DNA of 64,000 nt from Moritella sp. Urea-trap-13 (GCF_002836355.1 NZ_PJCA01000039.1:124001-188000); one strand, 5' to 3'. Shown: positions 54,610 through 64,000, counted from the stretch's first letter. The notes: a model not told the origin generated them from the letters alone. Program-made: numbers and translations.

Positions 54610-55428
54610 ATGACAGTTGAATTAATTACCAAAGCGCAATCAAAGAATAACCATAGCCGAGGTCAAGTAGCATTAGTGGGGGCGGGTCCAGGGGATCCAG
54701 AACTACTCACGCTCAAAGCATTAAAGATGATTGAGAGTGCTGATCTGATTTTGTTTGATAACTTAGTTAGCCAAGACATTAGAGCCTTATTCCCACCCCA
54801 TACCAAAGCGATTTATGTGGGTAAGAAAAAAGCCGACCATTGTATTCCACAAGACCAATTGAATTTATTCATGGTTGATAAAGCCAAACAAGGCCTGAAC
54901 ATTTGTCGTCTCAAAGGCGGTGACCCCTTTGTATTTGGCCGCGGTAGTGAAGAACAACTGGTGCTCCATGCCCATGATATAAAAACAATCGTCGTACCCG
55001 GCGTAACAGCAGCATCAGGGTGCACTGCTTACGCTGGTATCCCGTTAACCCATCGCGGGCTATCAACAGGTTGCACCTTTATTACCGGTCACCTAAAGAA
55101 TGGCCAGCTAGATCTAAATTGGCCGCAGCTCGCGCACCTTGAACACACCTTAGTGTTCTATATGGGATTAGGTAAATTAGCGGAGATCTCAGCGCAACTG
55201 ATCAGTCATGGTCTGGACAGCAATACCCCAGCAGCCTTAATTGAAAACGGCTCAACGCAGCAGCAAAGAGAATTTGTTGGCACAGTGGCAACATTACCGG
55301 CACTGGCGATTGAACAGCAATTACAAAGCCCTAGCCTGATAGTCATTGGCAAGGTGGTCTCTCTTGCAGACCAACTTAGCTGGCGAGATCTAGAGCAATC
55401 GGCAAAAAATCAAGAATTAAGCGCATAA
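54610..55428 (+). CDS. cobA: Uroporphyrinogen-III C-methyltransferase (SUMT)
   Basis: Makes precorrin-2 from uroporphyrinogen III, the first step to sirohaem; 272 residues, the stand-alone CobA/SUMT type without CysG dehydrogenase domain. Motifs: LVGAGPGDPELLTLKAL, VYVGKK-type segment near residue 75, CRLKGGDPFVFGRGSEE and VVPGVTAASGCTAYAGIPLTHRG. Sirohaem is the cofactor of the next gene, NirB. 11 bp before nirB; led by a sigma-54-type promoter. The remaining dehydrogenation and ferrochelation must be done elsewhere. Confidence 0.95.
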   Translation: MTVELITKAQSKNNHSRGQVALVGAGPGDPELLTLKALKMIESADLILFDNLVSQDIRALFPPHTKAIYVGKKKADHCIPQDQLNLFMVDKAKQGLNICRLKGGDPFVFGRGSEEQLVLHAHDIKTIVVPGVTAASGCTAYAGIPLTHRGLSTGCTFITGHLKNGQLDLNWPQLAHLEHTLVFYMGLGKLAEISAQLISHGLDSNTPAALIENGSTQQQREFVGTVATLPALAIEQQLQSPSLIVIGKVVSLADQLSWRDLEQSAKNQELSA

Positions 55429-55439
55429 CGGAGCATGTC

Positions 55440-57974
55440 ATGAAAAGAATTATAGTTGTCGGTAACGGCATGGTAGGTCACCATTTCATTGACCAATTTA
55501 TTCAGCAAGACAAAATGGCTGAAGTACAAATCACCACATTCAGTGAAGAATCACGCCTCGCTTATGATCGTGTGCAGTTAAGTGCTTATTTCAGTGGTAA
55601 AACAGCTGATGACTTAATGATGACATCGCCAGAATATTATGACGATAATGGCGTGCAATACTTTGTAAACGATAAAGTTGTTAGCATCGATAAAGCAGCT
55701 AAAACCGTCACCACAGCGCAGGGCCGTATTGAAAGTTACGACAAACTCGTACTGGCGACCGGTTCATATCCATTTGTACCGCCGATCCCAGGTAAAGACC
55801 AAGACCATTGTCTGGTTTACCGTACTATTGAAGATTTAGAAGACATCACCGCATCAGCAAAAGAAAGTAAAGTCGGTGTGGTCGTCGGTGGTGGTCTACT
55901 GGGTCTTGAAGCCGCGAATGCAATTAAACAGTTAGGTCTAGAAACCCACGTGGTTGAATTTGCCCCTCGCCTGATGGCTGTGCAAGTTGATGACGGCGGT
56001 GGTAAGATCCTACGCGACAAAATTGCAGCACTAGGCGTAAATATTCACACCGAAAAAAATACCAAAGAAATTGTCAAAGGTGAAACCTGCCGTTACCGCA
56101 TGAACTTTGCTGACGGCTCTCACGTTGAAACAGATATGATCATCTTCTCTGCCGGTATTCGCCCACAAGACGAACTAGCCCGCTCTTTCGACCTAACACT
56201 CGGCGAACGTGGTGGTATTCAAATTAATGATCAGTGTTTAACCTCTGATGAAAATATTTACGCGATTGGTGAGTGTGCATTATGGCAAGGACGTATCTTC
56301 GGTCTTGTGGCGCCCGGTTATCAAATGGCTAAAGTGGCCGTTGATCAAATCGTTGGTAGCGGTGACTTAGCCTTCACTGGCGCAGACATGAGTACCAAAC
56401 TGAAATTACTCGGTGTTGACGTCGCCAGTATCGGTGATGCCCACGGTAATGCCGATGGTGCACAAAACTATGTATTCACTAACGAAGCTGACCAAGTTTA
56501 CAAAAAACTAGTGATTAGTGAGTGTGGCAAAAAGCTACTTGGCGCCGTCATGGTAGGTGAAGCCGAAGACTACGGTACTTGGTTACAAATTTATTTAAAT
56601 GACATGGATATTCCTGGTGCACCAGAAAATATGCTGGTACCACCCGCAGAAGGTGGCGCGGTAACCATGGGTGTTGACGCCCTGCCTGACTCAGCCGTTA
56701 TCTGTTCGTGTCTTGATGTCACTAAAGGTCAAATTTGTGCCGCGGTACAAGATGGTGCAACGAGCATTGGGGATATTAAATCAATAACCAAAGCAGGTAC
56801 CGGTTGTGGTGGTTGTAGCACGCTAGTGACGCAAGTACTGAATGCCGAGCTTGCAAGCATGGGGGTTGCAGTGAACACCGACCTATGTGAGCATTTTGCT
56901 TACTCACGTGCAGAACTGGCAGACATAATACGGGTTAAACGTATTAAAACCTTCGAGGCATTAATCACCGAATTTGGTGCTGGTCACGGTTGTGAAGTTT
57001 GTCGTCCGACAGTCGCGAATATTTTGGCGTCATTCTGGAATGACTACATCCTCGAAGATGATCATCTTGGTCTGCAAGACGTCAATGACGTTTATCTTGG
57101 TAATATGCAAAAAGATGGTACTTATTCTGTTGTACCCCGCATCCCAGCAGGTGAAATAACCCCTGACAAATTAATCGTACTCGGTGAAGTGGCTAAAAAA
57201 TATGGATTATATACCAAGATAACCGGTGGTCTACGTATCGATTTATTTGGTGCGCAATTACATCAACTACCAGACATATGGGCATGGTTGATCCACGAAG
57301 GCTTCGAAACAGGCCATGCTTACGGTAAATCACTGCGTACCGTGAAATCGTGTGTGGGTAGTACTTGGTGTCGTTATGGTGTGCAAGACAGCATGTCTCT
57401 AGCGATTGATCTTGAGAACCGCTACAAAGGGCTACGCTCACCGCATAAAATTAAGTTTGGCGTGTCAGGTTGTACACGAGAATGTGCTGAAGCCCAAGGC
57501 AAAGACATCGGTATTATTGCGACAGAAGGAGGCTGGGGTCTTTATGTCTGTGGTAACGGTGGTATGCGCCCGCGTCATGCCGATTTATTCGCTACCGACC
57601 TCGATACTGACACACTGTACAAATATATTGACCGTGTATTGATGTTCTATATCCGCACCGCAGACCGCCTGCAACGTACGTCGGTTTGGTTAGAAAATCT
57701 TGAGGGTGGATTAGATTACCTTAAAGAGGTTGTGATTAATGACAAACTGAGTCTGACTGCAGAGCTTGAAGCGGCAATGGCAGCCAACATTGCTAACTAC
57801 CAATGTGAGTGGAAAACCACCATTGAAAGCCCTGAAAAACTGTTGCGCTTTAAGCACTTCATTAACTCAGAAGAAAATGATAGCGCGGTGCAGTTTGTTG
57901 AAGTGCGAGACCAAATTCGCCCTGCCACACCCGCAGAGCGCGTCGGTCAAATCTCAGTGCTGGAAGTAAGTTAG
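55440..57974 (+). CDS. nirB: NADH-dependent nitrite reductase large subunit NirB
   Basis: Cytoplasmic enzyme reducing nitrite to ammonium; 844 residues (E. coli 847). The N-terminal FAD/NADH domain has VVGNGMVGHHF and VGVVVGGGLLGLEAAN; the BFD-like [2Fe-2S] domain has CSCLDVTKGQI and GTGCGGC near residue 460. The sirohaem/[4Fe-4S] centre is bound by C-x5-C (CVGSTWC) and C-x3-C (CTREC) near residues 638-685, with WGLYVCGNGG. GGAG precedes the ATG. In the cobA-nirB-nirD operon. Confidence 0.97.
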   Translation: MKRIIVVGNGMVGHHFIDQFIQQDKMAEVQITTFSEESRLAYDRVQLSAYFSGKTADDLMMTSPEYYDDNGVQYFVNDKVVSIDKAAKTVTTAQGRIESYDKLVLATGSYPFVPPIPGKDQDHCLVYRTIEDLEDITASAKESKVGVVVGGGLLGLEAANAIKQLGLETHVVEFAPRLMAVQVDDGGGKILRDKIAALGVNIHTEKNTKEIVKGETCRYRMNFADGSHVETDMIIFSAGIRPQDELARSFDLTLGERGGIQINDQCLTSDENIYAIGECALWQGRIFGLVAPGYQMAKVAVDQIVGSGDLAFTGADMSTKLKLLGVDVASIGDAHGNADGAQNYVFTNEADQVYKKLVISECGKKLLGAVMVGEAEDYGTWLQIYLNDMDIPGAPENMLVPPAEGGAVTMGVDALPDSAVICSCLDVTKGQICAAVQDGATSIGDIKSITKAGTGCGGCSTLVTQVLNAELASMGVAVNTDLCEHFAYSRAELADIIRVKRIKTFEALITEFGAGHGCEVCRPTVANILASFWNDYILEDDHLGLQDVNDVYLGNMQKDGTYSVVPRIPAGEITPDKLIVLGEVAKKYGLYTKITGGLRIDLFGAQLHQLPDIWAWLIHEGFETGHAYGKSLRTVKSCVGSTWCRYGVQDSMSLAIDLENRYKGLRSPHKIKFGVSGCTRECAEAQGKDIGIIATEGGWGLYVCGNGGMRPRHADLFATDLDTDTLYKYIDRVLMFYIRTADRLQRTSVWLENLEGGLDYLKEVVINDKLSLTAELEAAMAANIANYQCEWKTTIESPEKLLRFKHFINSEENDSAVQFVEVRDQIRPATPAERVGQISVLEVS

Positions 57975-58066
57975 GTCGAAAACTCGATGTTAATTTAGCT
58001 TCACTACAACAGATAAATGTAATAAGCGGGTAAATAGCCCGCTAACACCAGACTTAAGGATTTATT

Positions 58067-58393
58067 ATGATGACTTGGACTCCAATAATTGCCAAAGAAC
58101 AACTCACCCCAGACGCAGGCGTGTGTGCGTTAGTCAACGGCAAGCAAGTGGCAATTTTTCTAGACCGTAAAACCGACCAATTATTTGCTATCGATAACTA
58201 CTGCCCGGCCAGTAAAGCTAATGTGTTATCACGAGGTTTAATTACCTCAGTGAAAGATGTATTAACTGTTTCATCACCATTGTATAAAGAACATTTCAGC
58301 CTAATCACGGGTGAATGCCTTGAAAATGAAACCTTATCGGTACCTGTTTATGCGGTACGTGTCACTGATGGCATGGTAGAAGTGACGGCATAA
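58067..58393 (+). CDS. nirD: Nitrite reductase small subunit NirD
   Basis: 108 residues, identical in length to E. coli NirD. Rieske-like fold but with only YCPA left of the cluster-binding motifs, so no Fe-S cluster is expected, as usual for NirD. Required with NirB for nitrite reduction. AAGGA precedes ATGATG; either ATG could be used. Confidence 0.93.
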   Translation: MMTWTPIIAKEQLTPDAGVCALVNGKQVAIFLDRKTDQLFAIDNYCPASKANVLSRGLITSVKDVLTVSSPLYKEHFSLITGECLENETLSVPVYAVRVTDGMVEVTA

Positions 58394-58422
58394 TGGCTAA
58401 CGCCGTATACGCATAATCGATA

Positions 58423-58450
58423 TTATTTACAGGTAGTTATTTACAGGAAG
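58423..58450 (+). repeat. 14-bp tandem repeat at the kinase/phosphatase ribosome-binding site
   Basis: TTATTTACAGGTAG is directly followed by TTATTTACAGGAAG; the second copy gives the AGGAAG site six bases before the start at 58456. Confidence 0.75.
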
Positions 58451-58455
58451 TCATT

Positions 58456-60195
58456 ATGTCACCATGGCACTTACAGGGCGGCGCCACCTTTACCATCGGT
58501 CAACGCTCGGTCGCAGGCATAAAAGCCCAGAATGAAGATGCCATCGGTATTCGTATCCCAGATGATTTACTGCTCACCACCAAAGGCGCCGTTGCGATCA
58601 TCGCCGATGGTGTCAGCGCTTCGGAAGCTGGTAAAGAAGCCAGTGAAACTTGTGTGCATAATTTCTTATCTGATTATTACTCTACCCCTGAAACTTGGTC
58701 GGTTGGTAAATCTACCGGTCAGGTGCTCACCGCATTAAATCGTTGGTTGTATAGCCAAGGTCGACAGTTTGCCGATGCGCAAAAAGGTTACTTAACTACC
58801 CTAAGTGCGATTGTCATTAAATCTCACTCAGCACATCTACTGCATGTCGGTGATTCGCGTATTTACCGATTACGCCAACATACCCTAGAACAATTAACCC
58901 GAGATCACACCACGGTAGTGAGTAGTAAACAATCCTATCTCGCCAGAGCCATAGGCTTAGACGTGACCCTTGAAGTCGATTATAAAGAAGTGGAATTACA
59001 AGTCGGTGATGTGTTTTTACTATCCACCGATGGCTTGCATGATTTCGTCAGCGATAAACAGTTACGTAATATTGTCCAGCAAACCAGTAATACCCAAAAT
59101 AGTGATTTTGAAGCTTGCTGTGAACAATTAATCCAGCAAGCACTGGGCAATAACAGTAATGATAATATTAGTTGCCAGTTATTACGTATTGATAGTCTAC
59201 CAAAACAAAGCGCCGAAGATGTGCATGTACACCTGGCTTCAATGCCTTTTCCGCCCGCGCTGCGCAAGGGATTATCCATTGATGGGCTAAAAGTCATCAA
59301 AGAATTACATGCCAGTAGCAGCAGTCATTTATATTTGGTCGAAGACAAGGAGACTAAACAGCAGTACTGCATGAAAGCACCGTCGGTAAACTACATTGAT
59401 GATCATGCTTATATCGAACGTTTCACTATGGAAACTTGGATTGGTTCACGCTTGAATAACCCGCATATATTAAAAATTGTCGAAACCAACAGGCAAAAAA
59501 GTCATCTCTATTATCTTATGGAAATGATTGAAGGCATAACCCTAGAGCAATGGATAAGTCAGCACCCTAACCCACCAATACAAGATGTACTGAATATTGT
59601 CGAGCAAGTGATTAAAGGTCTACGGGCGTTTCACCGTAAAGAAACCCTGCATCAAGATTTGAAACCGGGCAATATTATGATCGATAATAACGGCCAAGTT
59701 AAGATTATTGATTTTGGTTCTTGTTTCGTCAAAGGCATCGCCGAGATCAGCACCCCATTACAACGCGATAAAATTTTGGGTACCGCGGCTTATTCAGCGC
59801 CTGAAACCGTGATTAATGGTGACAGTACCGCGCAATCCGATATCTTCGCCATGTCAGTGATCATCTTTGAAATGCTCACCGGTAAGCAACCTTTTAACGG
59901 TAAACTAGAAACCTGCCGCACCCAAAAGGCTTATCTCAATACCAAGTATATTCCTGCTTATGAACTCAATCCTTTGGTGCCATTTTGGTTAGACGGCGCG
60001 ATTAAAAAAGGCCTGCGATTTACGCCTGACAAACGCCATGCCGATGTATCCGAACTCTTGCATGAGTTACAACACCCAAACCCTAAATATAAGAATAACC
60101 GTAAACAAACCTTGATTGAGAAGAACCCGGAACGCTTCTGGCAAGTGATCTCGTTATTGCTGCTGTTGGCGCTGTGTATTTCGTTGTTTAGTTAA
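58456..60195 (+). CDS. Membrane-anchored PP2C phosphatase-Ser/Thr kinase fusion
   Basis: 579 residues. The N-terminal PP2C domain (about 8-250) keeps its metal-binding motifs: KAQNEDAIG, AIIADGVS, LHVGDSRIYR, LLSTDGLHDF and DNIS. The kinase domain (about 275-540) has the lysine in YCMKAP, catalytic loop HQDLKPGN (His399, Asp401), DFG at 419 and GTAAYSAPE; the Gly-rich loop is degenerate (HASSSSH). One C-terminal membrane helix (about 561-578) anchors it in the inner membrane. It lies 62 bp after nirD; I recall a related kinase gene beside nirBD in Pseudomonas aeruginosa. Control of nitrate assimilation is the likely role; the substrate is unknown. Confidence 0.88.
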   Translation: MSPWHLQGGATFTIGQRSVAGIKAQNEDAIGIRIPDDLLLTTKGAVAIIADGVSASEAGKEASETCVHNFLSDYYSTPETWSVGKSTGQVLTALNRWLYSQGRQFADAQKGYLTTLSAIVIKSHSAHLLHVGDSRIYRLRQHTLEQLTRDHTTVVSSKQSYLARAIGLDVTLEVDYKEVELQVGDVFLLSTDGLHDFVSDKQLRNIVQQTSNTQNSDFEACCEQLIQQALGNNSNDNISCQLLRIDSLPKQSAEDVHVHLASMPFPPALRKGLSIDGLKVIKELHASSSSHLYLVEDKETKQQYCMKAPSVNYIDDHAYIERFTMETWIGSRLNNPHILKIVETNRQKSHLYYLMEMIEGITLEQWISQHPNPPIQDVLNIVEQVIKGLRAFHRKETLHQDLKPGNIMIDNNGQVKIIDFGSCFVKGIAEISTPLQRDKILGTAAYSAPETVINGDSTAQSDIFAMSVIIFEMLTGKQPFNGKLETCRTQKAYLNTKYIPAYELNPLVPFWLDGAIKKGLRFTPDKRHADVSELLHELQHPNPKYKNNRKQTLIEKNPERFWQVISLLLLLALCISLFS

Positions 60196-60237
60196 GTAAG
60201 GTCTTTCCTCATGCCCTTACAGAGCCGGTCATTTAAT

Positions 60238-60606
60238 CTAGAAAAAATAGTTAAACAACACATAGCTCCAAGTCAATAACGCAATTAGGCAGGTGAACAA
60301 TACTGCTGCAGAGCCCATATCTTTAGCTTGACCAGAAAGAGGATGAATTTCAGTACCAATTCGATCAACAACGGCTTCGATTGACGAATTTAATAACTCC
60401 ACAACGATAACTGCGAGCAATGATATAATTAATAATAATTTTTCTATCCCAGGCAAAGGTAATAACAAAGCAACAGGCGTAAGTAATAACAATAAAACGA
60501 TTTCTTGCCTAAATGCCGATTCACAACGCCAAGCGGCTTTAACTCCAAGCCAAGAATAACGTAACGCATGAATGAGTCTAACCAGACCCGTTTTACCCGG
60601 TTTCAT
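60238..60606 (-). CDS. dgkA: Diacylglycerol kinase DgkA
   Basis: Trimeric inner-membrane kinase making phosphatidic acid from diacylglycerol; 122 residues, the same length as E. coli. An N-terminal amphipathic segment and three membrane helices are present, with the catalytic motifs EXXNSSIEAVVDRIG near residue 69 and SGQAKDMGSAAV near residue 90. It lies 69 bp after the phosphoglycerol transferase-like gene on the same strand, which would generate diacylglycerol. Confidence 0.96.
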   Translation of the reverse strand: MKPGKTGLVRLIHALRYSWLGVKAAWRCESAFRQEIVLLLLLTPVALLLPLPGIEKLLLIISLLAVIVVELLNSSIEAVVDRIGTEIHPLSGQAKDMGSAAVLFTCLIALLTWSYVLFNYFF

Positions 60607-60675
60607 ATATTATATCCATTGTATGTTTAAAAAATTACGAATTACAGCACGAGTACATTTGATACCGAGCTACCA

Positions 60676-62655
60676 TTACTTGTTACCTTTAACCGCTTTA
60701 TTTATAAATAGTGTTTTCAACTTTGTATAATCTGATGCCATAAATTCAATATCACCGTTATACTTGACTCCTGAGCTAAATGTATTTGTATTCCCAGTCC
60801 AAGGCTGTAGCTCATCAGGTTTATTTTTTAATCTAGCCCCTGATTTACTAAATATGCCTTCAGGAGAGAAGCCCCAAAATATAGTATCTGCATCGTTTGA
60901 AAGTAAATTGTTACCAGCCAGACTGCTGTACTGACTTCCAGACAGACTAAGGTTATATAATGTAGGAAATAAGTCTTTATGAGACCCAGTTCTTAAAGGA
61001 TCGTATTTGAAGTCTATGTTATTTAGAATTTGTTGAGGCGCATATAAATATAAAGGTACTTGAGATGTCGTAGCCTGCTGCAAAGACGTTACTGCTTTCA
61101 TAGATCTAACACGATGATCCCCAGTTGCTGCAATAATCGTCTTTTCCGCTAATTCAGAATTTTTTATTTCACTAATAAATTTACCAAGCTCATTAGAGGA
61201 GTATTGATATGTTTCCAAGGCAGTTAATAATTTATCACTTTCTAACTGACTTGTATTTTTAATATACTCACGAATATGAATTGGTTCAACTGAAGCTCCT
61301 TCAGGGACTTTATGAGGAGAGTGATTTGTAACGCTCAATATATAAATGAATGTTGGTTGTGTGGCTTTATTTAATAAGTACTGAGCAAATTTAAATGTAT
61401 ATTCATCAGCAACTCCCCAATCACTGACCGAACTTTTCGCTTCAGGAAATTGATTAATAATACTATTTTCATCAAAAAAGGCATTAATTCCCTGCTGAGG
61501 AAGATAATTATAAATATTTCTCCACATTGCATTACCCCCATAAATAAAGATAGTTTGATAGCCAGCCTTCTGATATGGAAACATTGCAGCTTCAGGAATG
61601 ACAATTTTTTGGGCATCTGATGCAGCAATATTTGGAACATTACTATGTACTAACATATCAACTAATGTATCAATCGTTGCAGTAGTCTGGGCATAAAATC
61701 GTGAGAATAAAAAATCTTGATTGAAATGAGATTGTAATGAACCAAGCAAGGCTTCATCATTGCCATCCATTTTTAATACATTTGAGCCAAGAGACTCCAT
61801 TAAGGCAAGTACAACATGAGGAGGGTTATCTGCTAAATATTGATTATCTTCAACATTTGAGATCAATGAAGTACGCCCAGTAACCTTTACTAGTTGTTTT
61901 ATATAATCTGCATTATTCACAGGTTTGAAATTATCTTGTCTTTTATAGTCCGAATTCGCCCATTCCAGTAACATTAAAGCATTTGGAGTTACTGTATTAA
62001 AAATAATATAATCAGATACGTTTGCATGATAACGTTTCAAAGGGTGTGTACCTAACGTTCCTCTCGCAAAGATAAATAAAACCAAAATGAATAGAATTGA
62101 ACTAATTGCAACCCAATAATTATTTAACAAAGGCGGTTTTACTTTTACATTAGTCGATACTTTGTGACCTAACGTAGCCAGTAGCCAAGTAATAAAAACA
62201 ATACAAGCAGATATCTTTAAAACAGGATAATCAGTCCAAACACTTCGTAGAACGGCAATAGTATCGTCATCAACCAGGCCGAAAATAAAAATATCAATAT
62301 AACTACCATACGTTTGGTAATAGTAGTAATTACAGATAGAGCAAACTACGAGTAGGAAAAAAATAACCGTAGCATAAATATTAAAATACCGAGTAAAACA
62401 CTCAAAATATTGTTTCGAAGCCGCGCATAACATACCAATGAGAGTCGGTACTGCAAAACCAATAACAGCCACTTTTAGATCATAACGACTACCCCAAAAA
62501 AATACTTTGAACAAATCATTTTGGTATAATGCTAACTGTTCAAAATCGACAATATTGTAAAGAAAAATAGCGCGAGCGAAGCTTAAAAAAATCACAGATA
62601 AAAGAATATAAAAAGAAATTATTTTGGCTAATTTAGCAAAGTTTTGTTGGTACAT
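60676..62655 (-). CDS. LtaS/MdoB-type phosphoglycerol transferase (sulfatase fold) membrane protein
   Basis: 659 residues with five N-terminal membrane helices (within residues 10-205) and a periplasmic sulfatase-fold domain (about 270-600). The domain starts HVVLALMESLGSNV, where the Glu is a metal ligand; a Thr-rich AQTTATIDTLVDML stands where LtaS has its catalytic Thr. NHSPHKVP, ATGDHRVR and GSHKDLFPTLYNL supply later metal ligands. The substrate is unknown; OPG or LPS phosphoglycerol/phosphoethanolamine transfer are possibilities. Visibly more A+T-rich than neighbours. Confidence 0.8.
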   Translation of the reverse strand: MYQQNFAKLAKIISFYILLSVIFLSFARAIFLYNIVDFEQLALYQNDLFKVFFWGSRYDLKVAVIGFAVPTLIGMLCAASKQYFECFTRYFNIYATVIFFLLVVCSICNYYYYQTYGSYIDIFIFGLVDDDTIAVLRSVWTDYPVLKISACIVFITWLLATLGHKVSTNVKVKPPLLNNYWVAISSILFILVLFIFARGTLGTHPLKRYHANVSDYIIFNTVTPNALMLLEWANSDYKRQDNFKPVNNADYIKQLVKVTGRTSLISNVEDNQYLADNPPHVVLALMESLGSNVLKMDGNDEALLGSLQSHFNQDFLFSRFYAQTTATIDTLVDMLVHSNVPNIAASDAQKIVIPEAAMFPYQKAGYQTIFIYGGNAMWRNIYNYLPQQGINAFFDENSIINQFPEAKSSVSDWGVADEYTFKFAQYLLNKATQPTFIYILSVTNHSPHKVPEGASVEPIHIREYIKNTSQLESDKLLTALETYQYSSNELGKFISEIKNSELAEKTIIAATGDHRVRSMKAVTSLQQATTSQVPLYLYAPQQILNNIDFKYDPLRTGSHKDLFPTLYNLSLSGSQYSSLAGNNLLSNDADTIFWGFSPEGIFSKSGARLKNKPDELQPWTGNTNTFSSGVKYNGDIEFMASDYTKLKTLFINKAVKGNK

Positions 62656-62831
62656 AACATCTCTAAGGATAGGAGCGAAGTTGACAATATATTATATACA
62701 TCCGAGATTCCACGCGTGATCTTGGTATTCCTTCGAAAGCATTTGCGACATATTAGCGGAAATTAACATATTAATGCGACATGTGAAATAGCTAATATTC
62801 AATACATAATCATGACCTACAATCTCCAGAC

Positions 62832-62870
62832 ACAAAAAAGCCCTACTCCAGAAACCTGATATAGGGCTTA
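62832..62870 (-). terminator. Intrinsic terminator of trpS
   Basis: AAGCCCTA and TAGGGCTT pair with a longer loop, followed on the minus strand by a T run. Confidence 0.85.
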
Positions 62871-62890
62871 ATAAATTACATTACTGTAAA

Positions 62891-63892
62891 TTACTTATTA
62901 GAAATAAAACCAACTGCTTCATACGCTTTCGCTAATGTTGGTGCAGCGCGCTCAGAGGCTTTCTCAGCACCGATACGCATGATACGGTTCAACTCTGTCT
63001 CATCAGCACGTAACTCGTGGTAACGCGCTTGAATAGGCTCAATCATAGCCACAACAGCGTCAGCGGTATCTCCTTTCAAGTGACCATACATTTTATCTTC
63101 GTATTCAGGCACAAGGTCAGCAATTGGACGCTTAGTCGCAACAGAAAGTAACGTCAGTAAGTTAGATACACCCGGTTTTTCTTTATTATCAAAGTAAATA
63201 CGTGCTTGCTCATCACTGTCTGTTACTGCACTTTTCAGTTTCTTGGCAATCTGCTTCGGCGGATCTAATAACTTGATATACGCTTTTGGATTATCATCAG
63301 ACTTAGACATTTTCTTCAGCGGATCTTGCAGGCTCATAATACGTGCGCCCAACGTTGGGATCATCGGTTCTGGCACTTTAAATACGTCGCCGTAGATATT
63401 ATTAAAACGCGTCGCGATAGTACGCGCTAATTCTAAATGCTGCTTTTGATCATCGCCAACTGGCACTTCATCTGCTTGATAAAGTAAAATGTCCGCTGCC
63501 ATTAACACAGGGTAAGTATATAAACCTGAATTACTGCTGCTTGAGTTGTTCGATTTATCTTTAAACTGCGTCATGCGGTTTAATTCACCCATCTGCGTAT
63601 AGCAGTTAAGTAACCAACTCAATTGAGCATGTTCTGGAACTTGAGATTGTAAAAAGATAGTCGACTTTTCAGGGTCTAAACCACATGCAACATACATTGC
63701 TAGGCCTTCAAGCACCTGCGATCTAAACTCTTTCGGGTCTTGGCGTACCGTAATGGTATGTAAGTCCGCAAGCATGAAATGACAGTCGCTGTGTTCCTGC
63801 ATGTCCAGCCATTGGTTGATGGCACCAATATAGTTACCAATCGTCATGCTACCAGAAGGCTGAATACCACTTAATACCACAGGCTTTGTCAT
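62891..63892 (-). CDS. trpS: Tryptophanyl-tRNA synthetase
   Basis: Charges tRNA-Trp; 333 residues from the ATG at 63892 ([14 protein letters not shown], as in E. coli), with GGGA nine bases upstream; the frame from 63907 begins with TTG. The HIGH-equivalent is in [13 protein letters not shown], the KMSKS loop is KKMSKSDD near residue 195, and [26 protein letters not shown] and QKQHLELAR are family motifs. Upstream genes lie beyond the window edge. Confidence 0.97.
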   Translation of the reverse strand: MTKPVVLSGIQPSGSMTIGNYIGAINQWLDMQEHSDCHFMLADLHTITVRQDPKEFRSQVLEGLAMYVACGLDPEKSTIFLQSQVPEHAQLSWLLNCYTQMGELNRMTQFKDKSNNSSSSNSGLYTYPVLMAADILLYQADEVPVGDDQKQHLELARTIATRFNNIYGDVFKVPEPMIPTLGARIMSLQDPLKKMSKSDDNPKAYIKLLDPPKQIAKKLKSAVTDSDEQARIYFDNKEKPGVSNLLTLLSVATKRPIADLVPEYEDKMYGHLKGDTADAVVAMIEPIQARYHELRADETELNRIMRIGAEKASERAAPTLAKAYEAVGFISNK

Positions 63893-64000
63893 ATATTTAT
63901 TTCCCAATCTCTTAATTTTTCAATTGTGGGCAAGTGCATCGACTTACCCAATCATGTTTATTTCGTTACGTTTTATGTCATTACGCAAGGTAATCGATTA

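Overview
The window looks like the chromosome of a marine gammaproteobacterium of the Vibrionales/Alteromonadales type (Moritella, Psychromonas or Shewanella relatives would fit; the genus is not resolved). The reasons are E. coli-like gene blocks (nudF-cpdA-yqiA-parE; yggS-proC-yggT-rdgB-hemW...yggL-trmB-mutY-yggX-mltC; glnE...ygiF...ygiM), a MotX-type sodium polar-flagellar motor gene with a sigma-28-like promoter, pilT/pilU, and moderately A+T-leaning DNA. No phage, transposase, integrase or CRISPR array is visible. Most of the window is ordinary core genome; four stretches are accessory.

Layout. 1-5.1 kb: end of an RDD membrane protein, rlmB and rnr (RNA processing), motX. 5.2-10.2 kb: mdh, an arginine ABC operon artP-J-Q-M facing away from argR, with an ARG box between them. 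10.3-14.3 kb: fbpABC ferric iron uptake under a perfect Fur box. 14.4-20.4 kb: parE-yqiA-cpdA-nudF, then tolC. 20.5-24.5 kb: lpxL-like acyltransferase and glnE. 24.7-28.1 kb: a YjfL/I/J/K-like membrane cluster (double DUF350, DUF2170, PspA/IM30, DUF2491) ending in a small protein that reads as a tandem ribbon-helix-helix. Inside the cluster are twin palindromic operators and an RNA hairpin over a 17-codon leader ORF. 28.1-32.7 kb: ygiF, DUF47-pit phosphate uptake with a Pho-box-like site, ygiM. 32.8-45.5 kb: yaaA, pilU-pilT, the ygg block with a glutaminase gene inserted, and an MltC homologue that has lost the catalytic Glu. 45.6-46.2 kb: six tRNA genes (Phe-Thr-Phe-Thr-Phe-Asn) built by tandem duplication. 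46.5-49.6 kb: an OmpA-type lipoprotein, an exported RelA/SpoT-fold protein, a small unknown protein and rpoH.

50.0-60.2 kb is a nitrate/nitrite assimilation locus. A cytoplasmic NasA-type nitrate reductase is paired with a fused DmsB-DmsC-like quinol/iron-sulfur protein. Facing away are cobA (siroheme precursor), nirB, nirD and a membrane-anchored PP2C phosphatase-Ser/Thr kinase fusion. The 397 bp between the two arms holds a sigma-54-type promoter for each arm and two NtrC-like enhancer sites three helical turns apart, so both arms are probably switched on together by nitrogen limitation. No nitrate transporter is present here. 60.2-63.9 kb: dgkA with an LtaS/MdoB-type phosphoglycerol transferase (a plausible diacylglycerol recycling pair), then trpS.

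The strongest candidates for new biology are the quinol-linked assimilatory nitrate reductase with its shared sigma-54/NtrC control region and attached kinase/phosphatase, the exported RelA/SpoT-like protein, and the PspA-family cluster with its own operators and candidate regulator. All functions are inferred from sequence by eye; no database search was run.
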